Assembly: GCA_030272155.1 (NCBI GenBank)
Contig: CP126197.1
Coordinates: forward strand, 4,952,001 to 5,016,000
Reading direction: 5' to 3'
Source: Tetradesmus obliquus
Taxonomy: Eukaryota; Chlorophyta; Chlorophyceae; Sphaeropleales; Scenedesmaceae
DNA: 64,000 nucleotides
The notes beneath the pieces were generated by a model that was not told where the DNA came from, did not search any database, and saw only the letters and a program-made list of their open reading frames with translations. The position numbers and the translations under genes were made by a program. How positions within the stretch are numbered: position 1 is the stretch's first letter; every line of letters starts with the position of its first letter. This document shows positions 21,696 through 33,300 of this stretch, piece by piece.

Positions 21696-24436
21696 CTACG
21701 TCTCATACTCTGCAAACTTGTTATTTACTCCCGCCCCTGCCCTCCTACGCCTTCCACCTGCTGCTGCTGTTGCTGCTGCTTCCGTAGCATCCAAGTCGTC
21801 ATCTCCGTCACTGGCTGCAGCCTCAAACTCGTCCTCTTCGCCGCCGCTGCTGCTGCTGCCTGCTTCTGCCTCCTCTTCTGACTCCTTAGACTGCTTCTTC
21901 TTCCTGGGCGGCTGCTTTCCCCCCTTGCCCCCCTTGCGCTTCTTCGCTGGTGCAGCCTCTGCAGCAGGCGCTGCAGCGGATTTTGGTGCTGCTGCTGCTG
22001 CTGCTGCCTTGCGCTTCTTCAGGGCCTTAGCTGCAACACTGCTGCCCTCCAGATCCTTGCCCTGCTGCTGAGCTGCCTTGGCCTCTGCAGTTGGCAGCAT
22101 CGCCAACAAGCCCTTTCCAGCGTCCTTGCGCAGCTGCTCAACAGTTGCGCGCTCCCCTGTCTCGAGGGCCTTGCCCAGCGCAGTTCCCTGCAGGACAACA
22201 TGAGTAGCAGCAGATGCAGCGGCATGCATACCTGTCAGACATGTTGAATGAGCTTGAAGTACACAGAGCAGCATGAGCCCGGACCAGCGTATCCTGCAGG
22301 GAAACAGGTGAAGCAGCAGCTGCAGCGGCATGCACGTAAGCCAAGTGCTGCCTGAATGAACAGCTTGGTGAAGAGCACTGTGCAAGAGCGACAGTTATGT
22401 TGCAACACTTTCGTCATTGAACTGCAACAAAACGCCATCGGTGCACAACTTCACTTACCTTCGCCTGCTTGAACCGCAATTTACGCGCCCGTGCTGTCTG
22501 CGGATCACATCATGTGGACCGACCCCTTTGGGTTGGCTCACAGGCTCATTGGGCACATTCAAAAGCATACCAGGATAAAGCAAACAAAGTAAACAAGCCC
22601 CCTGAAACACAATAACACTTACCCTCGACAGTCCCAGCCGCTCCCGTGCTGCAGGAGGCATGTTGCGCCTCCCCAGCATCTCAGCCATCCTACTCCAAGC
22701 AGCACCGCCTGGCGAGCCCTTGTCAGCACCAGCCTCGCTGGCTGTGGCAGGCTTGGCTGAAGACGGTGGGTGCTGGTCATGCACAGCAGGCCTGCTGTGC
22801 GCTGTGCTAGGGGTGCGACCTACACCTGCTGCTGCAGCAGCTGTAGCAGCTGATGCCCCACCGCTGGCGAAGCTCTGCGTCTGACGCTGTTGCACCTGCT
22901 GCTGCTGTTGCTGCTGCTGCTGGTATGCTTGCGACTGTCTGTCAGCGCTGCGCAGCTGCTGCTGCTGCTGCTGCTGCTGCTGAACAGTACGGCTGATGCT
23001 GCTGCTTGTTTGCAATGGTGTCGCCTGCTGCAGCTGCTGCTGCTGCTGCTGCTGCTGTTGCTGCAGCTGCTGCTGCTGCTGAGTCGCACTGCTGCTGCTG
23101 CTGCTTGTTTGCAACGCTGGCGCCTGCTGCTGCTGCTGCTGCTGCAGCTGCCGCAGCTGCTGCTGCTTCTCAAGAGCCTTGTCCAGCACTGCATCTAGGG
23201 GATCTAGCTCTTCACCTGCATCTGCCGCCACAGCAGCCATGCTGCCGGTGCTGACACTAGCAGTGCTGAGTCTGCCTGCTGGCGCTGCCCCGGGAGCCGA
23301 ATCGAGCCCTGCCTCAGTCACTGCACCACCACCTAAGTCCTGCATGCTGCCAGGTGCCTAAAGCGGGGTTGATCAATGTAGCACAGGGCACATCGTGTTA
23401 CTTTCACGAACATGAGCGAAGACGACTGCAAGAGAGCGCACTGCTGGCTAAACAAATGCCAATACACCAAGAAAGAACAAGTGCAGATGAACACCAACTG
23501 TAATGTGATCTGAGCATCCTTGTAAACACAGGGGCTGCAGTAGCTGTGGTTGCTATCATTGCTGCATTCTGCATGGCATTGAACGCCTCTGCCTGGCCTA
23601 TGCTGCCAAACATGGGTTTACCCACCTGAAGGTGGCCTGCGGGTGTTGTGCCACCTCCAGTGCTGTCTGGTGCCTTCTGCCATACAGTGGGCATGGCATG
23701 CATGTCACGTGCAGAGGAGGACGACACAAACGGGCAAGCTCAGCAAGTGTGTGAGTTTCGAGTTGTTCAAGTCCTTCAGCAGGGTACAAATGACAGGGTG
23801 ATTATGCTGCATCGATTGCTGCCGACTGCCCGACTCAAAGTTGCTGTATCTGCCAAAGCAGAATGTGCACTTTCCTCAACGTCAGCAACTACCAACGTAC
23901 ACCTCGTCAACCTTGCAGAGCCATGAAGCTGCCAACAGGCTCATGTTAACAAGTTTCTGTCCAAGCATGGTTGTTCATCACTTCACCTGTACTGGGAACC
24001 AGCAGTCAACTAGGCTGACTGGGCCTGGCTGCTGGCCGGTCATGGCCTCCTCTGCGCTGACAGCTGCCGCCAGCTGACGTGCTGTTACACCCTGTGCTGT
24101 GCCTGCATGCTGTTTGTCGGCAAACTCGGCCAACGGCCTGAACTCATCTGGCAGCGGCGCAGGCTGCTCATGCCGCCGCTGGTAGAGGTCCCAATACTTC
24201 TGCTTCCATGCATCTGCTGCTGCTTCAGCCTCGCTGAGGTTGTTGCGTTTGTTGGCATTAGCTGGCACTGCTGCTGCCGCTGCTGCGTTCGCTGCTTGCA
24301 GAACACCCTCTGCTGCCTCTTCGCCCAAGCTGCCCTCTTCGAGTGAATTGGCTGCCGCTACAAGAGCACCTGCCGTCAGAGCGTCAGCGGCAGCATGGGC
24401 GTTCTCGATGCTCTTGGCCTGCTGGCAGGCCTTCCT

Positions 24437-24479
<43 letters not shown>

Positions 24480-25771
24480 GAGGTTTGCAGCGATTGATGT
24501 ATTTGGAATCCTTTCTGTGATCATCAGTGGTCCTCCAGGTGCTGTACGCTGCTGCTGCAGTGAGATAGCAAGTAGGGATGATACAAATGCCCTTGCCCTT
24601 GCTGCCACTTTCCCATGCCACCGCTACTACTGCGCAGCTCTTAGCACTGTACAGCAAGAAGACACATGGGAATGCCTGCCACATCTAGTTTTCAGGCCTT
24701 TTGTCACTTGCCTGTAAATCAACCTCACAGCATCCTTGGGGCTCATGCCACAGCCGCGCTGCTGATGGCATCCTTCAGTGGCACCCACTGCAGGCCCTCG
24801 CCATCAGATGCCGTGATGAACTGCCCCTTGAAGCTGCTGGATGGATAGTCAATCTCGGGCTCGCTCTCGCTCTCGCCCTCGTCCTCCAGATCGTCTTCGT
24901 TGGTCTTGAGCACCTGCAAGGCACAAAGCAAACAGGTTGCTGCCCGCATGCCGTAACATGCAAGTGCTGCCACTTCAGCTGCATCTTGTTCACTGCGCGA
25001 CTTATGGTGGGGTTCTAAGACATTGCAGCTGCTGTTCACAACACCATGTGGGGATACCAGTAGACTGCGCACGAATACGCTCTTGTCCATCAATGCTCTG
25101 CTAGCTGGTGGGTGTGCTGCTGTCTCTTTGCAGCTGCAGGCGTACATCTGTAGACGTGCATGCTAGAGAGGTGTATCATGTAGCTGATCCCACCCGAATA
25201 GTCTTTGTGTGCATCGGCCACATCTTGAATGCTATGTTGAGCAGCTTGTTTGGCGTTGGCTGCCCTGTCAGTGCTGCTGCTGTGCTGCTGCTGGCCCTCC
25301 TGCCTATACTCCTGGCCTTGCTGGCACCTGCAGCGCATCGTATCAACAAGACGCTGAACGTTGTACAAACGACAGCAGCACTTTACAGTGGGTGAGGTTG
25401 GCCGTGTGGAGCAGCTGCCTGCAGCTAGGCCCTTCACCTGCAGGTGCCGCAGCTGTGGCCCTCCCCTTGCTTGCCACCTTGCCCAGCACCTGCAGCTGCA
25501 GCCGCAGCTGACCCTCTTCTACTGTGGAAACCGCTGATGCGTTACCCTGCAGCACGTTCTTGAGGCACCTCTGCAGGGGAATTACTGCGCCGTTTGTGCT
25601 GGAGATCTGGATGTCGTCCTGGCTTTCTACGCCTGTTTCCTGCCTGATCACGGACAGCACCTCCGCGAGAACTTCTTCTAATGTGTCTGAATCATTGTAA
25701 AGCCAAGCGATTTTGAAGGGAGTGCCACCGTCGATGGCAAACACAATCTCCCTTATCATTGTTCCTGCCAT
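21696..25771 (-). CDS. Second CACTA-encoded protein, unknown family (possible TNPA-like accessory)
   Basis: Eight exons join with consistent phases: 25771-25438, 25327-25194, 24913-24789, 24434-23987, 23676-23626, 23357-22623, 22497-22459 and 22187-21696, giving about 785 residues. The first ~105 residues look folded (MIREIVFAIDGGTPFKIAWL, VLSVIRQETGVES) and could be a ubiquitin-like or PB1-like fold, which is only a guess. An acidic stretch (EDEGESESEPEIDYP), a charged helical region (WKQKYWDLYQRRHEQ), a long Gln/Ser tract, and a C-terminus with several KKRK-type nuclear signals and an acidic patch follow, ending NNKFAEYET. By position it may bind the subterminal repeats, but I see no known DNA-binding domain. 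Less certain points are the exon 3 donor (TGCA-GTGGGT) and whether exon 5 extends beyond 23626. Confidence 0.65.
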
Positions 25772-26204
25772 GATCTCCACCACCGATCATTAGCAACGCA
25801 ACCGAAAAAAAACGTGCTGCGAGAAACAAACCGGTCACATCTGCGGGGGGGACTCCAGGAGGGGGAAGCATCCGCCATCTGGATCTGGTGTTTGAACCAC
25901 AGAGCAGTTACATAACACCTCGAGTCATAAATGGCCAGCTTTGCCCTATAGAAGACGAAGACTAGTATATCAAAGGTGTTAATTGATCCCCATGTGGCTG
26001 GAACAGTTGGTATGAGTGTTCCTCTCACATGATGTGCCGTCTTCAGTTGTGCACAAAAGGCTGCACCTGCGCGAGCTGCACATGCAGCGCCTACATCTGT
26101 AAGGAATTGTCAGCAGAACCCACTGCTGTTATGCAGCTGTGTCACCAACTTACCGCTGCACATGTGTGTGTGCATGCAACAAGCGTGAGGCAGCCATGAA
26201 CAGG

Positions 26205-28320
26205 TCATCCGCTCCACAACAGCAGCAAATCAGCGCTGCTCTCAACAGGCATAACAGGAGCATGCGCTGCGCAGCACGGCTGCAGCTTGCGCTTTCTTGT
26301 GAGTGGCACCTGTTTGGAGCCTTGCTGCGTGCATGCTGTGGCAGCCGGGTGTCCTAAGAGTGTCTTGCAGTGCTGTAGATGCAGTGTTGCCGCTGCAGCT
26401 GCTGCGCAACGCCAGCAGGTGGCAGGGGAATGTGTGAGCAAACGGTGTTCAAGCGTGCACACTGCCAGCAGCTGCCGGCCTGTGATGGCGCCTCCATTAC
26501 CAGCACGGCTGATCCGCGCTGCTCTCAACAGGCATAACAGGAACACGCGCTGCGCAGCACGGCTGCAGCTTGCGCTTTCTTGTGAGCGGCACCTGTTAGA
26601 AGCCTTGTTGCGTGCATGCTGTGGCAGCCGGGTGTCCTAAGAGTGTCTAGCAGTGCTGTGGATGCAGTGTTGCCGCTGCAGCTGCTGCGCAACGCCAGCA
26701 GGTGGCAGGGGCATGTGTGAGCAAGCGGTGTTCAAGCATGCACGCTGCCAGCAGCTGCCGGCCTGCGATGGCGCCTCCTTCACCAGCACGGCTGATCCGC
26801 GCTGCTCTCAACAGGCATAACAGGAGCACGCGCTGCGCAGCACGGCTGCAGGTTGCGCTTTCTTGTGAGTGGCACCTGTTTGGAGCCTTGCTGCGTGCAT
26901 GCTGTGGCAGCCGGGTGTCCTAAGAGTGTCTTGCAGTGCTGTAGATGCAGTGTTGCCGCTGCAGCTGCTGCGCAACGCCAGCAGGTGGCAGGGGCATGTG
27001 TGAGCAAGCGGTGTTCAAGCGTGCACACTGCCAGCAGCTGCCGGCCTGTGATGGCGCCTCCATTACCAGCACGGCTGATCCGCGCTGCTCTCAACAGGCA
27101 TAACAGGAACACGCGCTGCGCAGCACGGCTGCAGCTTGCGCTTTCTTGTGAGCGGCACCTGTTAGAAGCCTTGTTGCGTGCATGCTGTGGCAGCCGGGTG
27201 TCCTAAGAGTGTCTAGCAGTGCTGTGGATGCAGTGTTGCCGCTGCAGCTGCTGCGCAACGCCAGCAGGTGGCAGGGGCATGTGTGAGCAAGCGGTGTTCA
27301 AGCATGCACGCTGCCAGCAGCTGCCGGCCTGCGATGGCGCCTCCTTCACCAGCACGGCTGATCCGCGCTGCTCTCAACAGGCATAACAGGAGCACGCGCT
27401 GCGCAGCACGGCTGCAGGTTGCGCTTTCTTGTGAGTGGCACCTGTTTGGAGCCTTGCTGCGTGCATGCTGTGGCAGCCGGGTGTCCTAAGAGTGTCTTGC
27501 AGTGCTGTAGATGCAGTGTTGCCGCTGCAGCTGCTGCGCAACGCCAGCAGGTGGCAGGGGAATGTGTGAGCAAGCGGTGTTCAAGCGTGCACACTGCCAG
27601 CAGCTGCCGGCCTGTGATGGCGCCTCCATTACCAGCACGGCTGATCCGCGCTGCTCTCAACAGGCATAACAGGAGCACGCGCTGCGCAGCACGGCTGCAG
27701 CTTGCGCTTTCTTGTGAGCGGCACCTGTTAGAAGCCTTGTTGCGTGCATGCTGTGGCAGCCGGGTGTCCTAAGAGTGTCTAGCAGTGCTGTGGATGCAGT
27801 GTTGCCGCTGCAGCTGCTGCGCAACGCCAGCAGGTGGCAGGGGCATGGGTGAGCAAGCAGTGTTCAAGCGTGCACGCCGCCAGCAGCTGCCGGCCTGCAT
27901 GGCGCCTCCATTACCAGCACGGCTGATCCGCGCTGCTCTCAACAGGCATAACAGGAGCACGCGCTGCGCAGCACGGCTGCAGCTTGCGCTTTCTTGTGAG
28001 CGGCACCTGTTAGAAGCCTTGTTGCGTGCATGCTGTGGCAGCCGGGTGTCCTAAGAGTGTCTAGCAGTGCTGTGGATGCAGTGTTGCCGCTGCAGCTGCT
28101 GCGCAACGCCAGCAGGTGGCAGGGGCATGGGTGAGCAAGCGGTGTTCAAGCATGCACGCTGCCAGCAGCTGCCGGCCTGCGATGGCGCCTCCTTCACCAG
28201 CACGGCTGTTCCGCGCTGCTCTCAACAGGCATAACAGGAACACGCGCTGCGCAGCACGGCTGCAGCTTGCGCTTTCTTGTGAGCGGCACCTGCCAGGCTT
28301 CAAGTTTAAGGCTTGTTGCG
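26205..28320. repeat. 283-bp satellite, eight monomers in 566-bp dimers, inside the CACTA element
   Basis: The marker CTCAACAGGCATAACAGG recurs at 26241, 26524, 26807 and 27090 and continues at the same 283-bp step to about 28220. Odd and even monomers carry different variants (GTTTGGAGCC versus GTTAGAAGCC), so the true period is 566 bp. The block lies between the two genes of the element. The stretch 25772-26204 before it shows no gene. Confidence 0.9.
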
Positions 28321-28943
28321 ATAGCCCTACAAGCATGCTATGGCAGTCTTGTCTCTTAACAATGTCTTGCAGTGCTGTTGATGCAGATTGCATCAAATGC
28401 AGTGCACCTGCAGGTGTTATGCACAATTGTACCATATGTGCATGTGCTATGCATCACCACGCAGAATGGTTCTGTGCTGGCCCATACATCACCTGCATTG
28501 TGTGCTGTGATTGCTTGTTTGCATATTGTGACCGTGCAGCACGATCATGACTGTTAGCATGTGTTGATATAGCAGCGTTGCTACCAGCTTGCTGTATGAC
28601 GTGCCGGCACAAGTGCTGAACTGCACGTCAATAGCCATTGGCCGCTGTGAAAGCTATGTATGCAGAGTTGAGACGCCTGCCAGGTTGCCTGAGCAGCTGC
28701 GCAATGTTTTGGCAATGACTGACTCTTCTTGGTGTTGCGCACTCAAGCCCTCAACTTCAAGCCAAGCTATGATAGCTCAGCGCGCACCAGCACGCGTATG
28801 TACACATAGTTCATGGTTCAAAACACAGTCATTACATGACACGCTCAGCAAACTTTCACATAAAGGAACCACAGACGTGGAGTACTCCACCTACTGGTAG
28901 GTGGCATGCAGCAGCCCCTGCACTGCAGGTGGCACCAGATATT
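28321..28943. other. CACTA internal spacer without a supported gene
   Basis: Only short open frames on either strand are present. Nothing recognisable lies between the 283-bp satellite and the 57-bp minisatellite. Confidence 0.4.
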
Positions 28944-29215
28944 GCAGCGCACACGCACCAGGCAGACACGAGCTGCCGTGTAAGCCCTGAACTAATATCT
29001 GCAGCGCACACGCACCAGGCAGACACGAGCTGCCGTGTAAGCCCTGAACTAATATCTGCAGCGCACACGCACCAGGCAGACACGAGCTGCCGTGTAAGCC
29101 CTGAACTAATATCTGCAGCGCACACGCACCAGGCAGACACGCGCTGCCATGTAAGCCCTGAACCAGCTGCAGCAGCACCCACGCACCAAGCAAACACACG
29201 CTGACATGCAAACCT
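28944..29215. repeat. 57-bp minisatellite, about 4.5 copies
   Basis: The unit starts GCAGCGCACACGCACCAGGC and repeats at 57-bp steps from 28944. The last copies diverge. The 57-bp length keeps frames open, producing a 19-residue repeat on both strands, but no gene signals accompany it. It ends about 80 bp from the transposase stop. Confidence 0.9.
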
Positions 29216-29297
29216 AGCTCAATGCACTGTGCATGCCACAATGGTCACAAGCGGCGCTCACAGCGCCTCCACCGATGTACTGCTGCTGCTTGCACAC

Positions 29298-30264
29298 CTA
29301 GCGCAGCCGGCCGGCCCCACCAGTTGTGAAGCGGAATGGCACAAAAGCTAGGCTGTTGCCTTCTTCGAATGCGTGCACAAACAGCGGAGCTGCTATGTTC
29401 TGCAGCAGGACAGGATAGTTCTGGCCTGCAGTGAAAGAGGACTGCAAAATGCCACCCTTGCTGTCCCTGCTCACAGTGCTGAACAGCACCTGATCACAGA
29501 TGTCAGGGTCAGTCAATGGCTGCCGGTACGGCAGGAAGTCACACATTGCCAAGCGCAACACCTGCTCACCGGCAGCTGCCGGCAGCGACAAGCGCAGGTA
29601 GTACTTCACACGCGCAGCGTACGGCTTGACTTGAGCACCTTCCATGTACAGCACCATCACCCATTTACCGTCCCTACTGCGCGATAGTGGGTACAGCGTG
29701 CTCGTCGCATAAGTGCCCCCTGGCAACACTGCACGCTGGTACTGCTGCACCACAACCTCATCCCACCTGCCACTCCACCGCTGCCACTCAGCTTGCGTCA
29801 GGTTGATGCGCAGCTTCTCCCTAACAAGGTCCTTCACAGTGCCCCAAGCCTCAGCCCCGAACGGCTTTGGCGCACCCATGAGGTGCCCCTCAGCCCGCAG
29901 TACACTGCGCGGAACACCCAGTGGCGCATCCCTGCCCACATGCTCCTGCCACGTCTGCAGGTTCAGGTGTGCATACTTGAGCCGCGCCCTGCGCAGCGCC
30001 CTGGTCACCATCTCATCAATGATCATCGTCACCTCTGGGTGCGACTTGGTGCCACCCTTAGAGCGGCCCTTCTTGCCGCCGACCAGCCGCTCAATCCATA
30101 GCTCACCCAGGGGTGCAGTCAGGCCTCGGGATGCAACTTGCATCAGCAGTTGGCAAGCCAACAAGTGGAGGTTGAAGGTGCACAGCTTGCCACCCGAAAG
30201 CTCCTGCAGACAGTGCATGGTAAAGTTGAATCAGCCAGGTGGATGTCATTTGAGAGGAAGCCGC

Positions 30265-30342
<78 letters not shown>

Positions 30343-33300
30343 CCATGCACCACTGCACAATGCCTGCCAGCCTACGTTAACTGAGACATGCATGCCAACT
30401 GAAAAGATCAACAGACCAAAACAAACTGTTGTCGGCTGCATACTCGCATGCCACACGATGGTTGCTACAGCACCAAAGCGGAAAACCTCACATGCAATGC
30501 TTGATCAAAACGTAATGCAGTGCAGCGTAACAAGCTCACCCCCTCAGCCGCCTTGCAGTAGGCCAACAGCTCCTCGTGCGCCTCCATTGCAGCTAGCAGC
30601 ATGTGGTCCTCGCTGTCAAAGGAGTGGTGGGTCATGTGGAACAAGCCAAAGCGCCGCAGGTGACCAAAGCTCTTCTTGACAATGTCCGGCTGCAGCACCT
30701 CCTCAGAGGTGTTGCCGCTGCGATGCGGACGGAACAGCAGCGGCAGGAAGCACTCCAGGGCCCGCGCAAAATCTTCAATCTGCCAGGATCCCTTGCTGCT
30801 GCTCAGCACATCCCTGGCGGGCCTGTTGAAGTTCGGGTGCAGGCCAATGCCAAGGCCACGGACACGGCCCTTGATGATGCGCCTGGACTCATTGGGCACT
30901 TGCGGCACCTTGCTCTCCTGCAAGAGACAAAACAAGAAGTGCGCAGAACACGGAAAGCAGAAAGGCATGTCATGCTGAGACGTGCACTAAACGCAGAGAG
31001 AACAAAGGTGGGCAGCTAGCAAGCCTGCTAGCAGATGACAGCTAAATCTGGGCATGTACAACAACACCGCTTTGAGTTGCCAAGCATGCTGAGCGCATGC
31101 TGGTTGAACTATGACATGCTGCAAAGTTTACACTGCATAATATGCAAATGCGTGTGTGTACACATATCGTTGTGGTGTAGCGCAAGGTTTTTAGCTGGAC
31201 ACATAACATTTTGTGACACTTGCTCACCTGTGCTGCCGCTCCCTTGGCAAAGATGGCCTCCAGAAAGTCCTTAAACACGCCCAGGAAGAACGCGTGACAG
31301 AAGGGCACGATCCACAGCCGGTTGGCATCCACCCAGTACAAATCCTCGCTGAGGAAAGGGCTCAGCCCCTTGAAGGGGGAGTTGTCAGGAGGCTGCACAC
31401 CAGCAACACGGTACTGCTCTGCAACATGCGCGCGCACGCGGTTCACAAACACATCCACGTAGCGGTCATCGCCACCGGCAGTCATGCTGCACGTTTTGCC
31501 TGCTCCGTAGCCCTTGGTGATGGCCACAGCATGCGCATACCCTAGATACCGCACCACGTCATCAACCTTGGTCCCCACCATGATGCAGAAGGGGCAAACC
31601 AGGTACGCTGTCCAGGAAGCCACAGTGTACATCAACTTGGCACGCGCAGGGGAGTCCGCGTACACAGCCCCCAGCACAGCAAAGTGCAGGAAGGCTGTGC
31701 CTGCCAAGATGGCGGACGTGTTGGGGTCCCGCTCAGCAGGAGTGACATACACGCCATGACCACCTGCAGACAAAGCAGCAGTCATGTGCAGAACAGTAGC
31801 AGCACTCAGTAATGGATCCATTACTGATACAAGTATACAGCATGCCGGTTTTGCCGCTATACCGCCGATATTGATGAGAACATCATCAAAGCAGCATCAG
31901 CAGCATCAGCAGCAGCAGCAGCAGCAGCGACAGCGGCAGCAGCCGCGCCAGCAAGTACTTCATATATTGCGTAACACAACACCTGCGGCACCACCATCAC
32001 CAGCAGCAGCGGGCGCAGCTGCAGACACACACAGCGCGCCAGTGTCGGTGCTGCAGGCATGCCTACCAAGCAGCAGCACACCGGATTGAAAGAGAGACAA
32101 GTGCTGGCTGTGCACCTGTTGCGAGCATGACATGCAAAGCAGCGCGGATCTGCACATAACACAACTGCTTCCAAATGCCGCTACACAACGCTGCTGCGCG
32201 CACCTGCGCCATCTGAGGCGACGCCGCCACCTCCAATAGCAGCAGCAGCAGCAGTTGCATCACCAGCAGCAGCGGGCGCACCTGCAGACACAAAGAGCGC
32301 GCCAGTGTCAGCGCTGCAGGCATGTCTTTCAAGCAGCAGCACACCGGATTGAAAGAGAAACAAGTGCCGGCTGTGCACCTGTTGCGAGCATGTCATGCAA
32401 AGCAGCGCGGATCTGCACATAACACAACTGCTTCCAAATGCCGCTACACAACGCAGCTGCGCGCACCTGCGCCATCTGAGGCGACGCCGCCACCTCCAGC
32501 AGCAGCAGCAGCGGCGGCAGCAGCTGCATCACCAGCAGCAGCGGGCGCACCTGCAGACACAAACAGCGCGCCAGCGTCAGCGCTGCAGGCATGCCTACCA
32601 AGCAGCAGCACACCGGATTGAAAGAGACACAAGTGCCGGCTGTGCACCTGTTGCGAGCATGTCATGCAAAGCAGCGCAGATCTGCACATAACACAACTGC
32701 TTCCCGATGCCGCTACACAACGCTGCTGCACGCACCTGCGCCATCTGACGCGACGCCGCCACCTCCATCTTCAGCAGCAGCAGCAGCTGCATCACCAGCA
32801 CCTGCAGACACAAACAGCGCGCCAGCGTCAGCGCTGCATGCATGCCTACCAAGCAGCAGCACACCGGGTTGAAAGAGAAACAAGTGCCGGCTGCGCACCT
32901 GTTGCGAGCATGTCATGCAAAGCAGCGCAGAATTGCACATCACGCAAATGCTTCCAAATGCCGCTACACGCTGCTGCGCGCACCTGCGGCATCTGAGGCA
33001 ATGCTGTCATCTTCAGCAGCAGCAGCAGCAGCGGCAGCAGCAGCAGCACCACCACCAGCAGCCGCAGCAGCCGGCGCACCTGCAGAGACGGACACAACGC
33101 GCCAGCGTTAGCAATGCATTAGCGTGGAACAAGCACCAGCTGGAAGACTGAGCAGTGCATATCAAACCATGCAATTCAACATGCACGTTCAAAACGTGTT
33201 GTGTACCTGGGGGCTGAGGTGGCGCAAGCCGCACTATGTCCGCCGTCAGTGGTTGCAGGAAGGCATCCATCACTGTGGGCTCTGTCGGGCCCTCGATCAG

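Noticed and set aside
24743-24912. Accessory transposon gene ending at an in-frame stop (LQWVPLKDAISSAAVA)
   Set aside because: A donor at 24788 (GTGGGT) joins in the correct phase to the next exon at 24434. The short form would be intron retention, though it cannot be excluded.
26287-28054. Series of ~117- and 110-codon frames repeating every 566 bp
   Set aside because: These are shadows of the 283-bp satellite; frames on both strands are equally open.
28836-29204. Plus-strand repeat protein with 19-residue repeats
   Set aside because: It is the translation of a 57-bp minisatellite, with no start context, domain or splice support.
28944-29215. CRISPR-like direct repeats
   Set aside because: The copies abut without unique spacers and the DNA is eukaryotic; it is a minisatellite.
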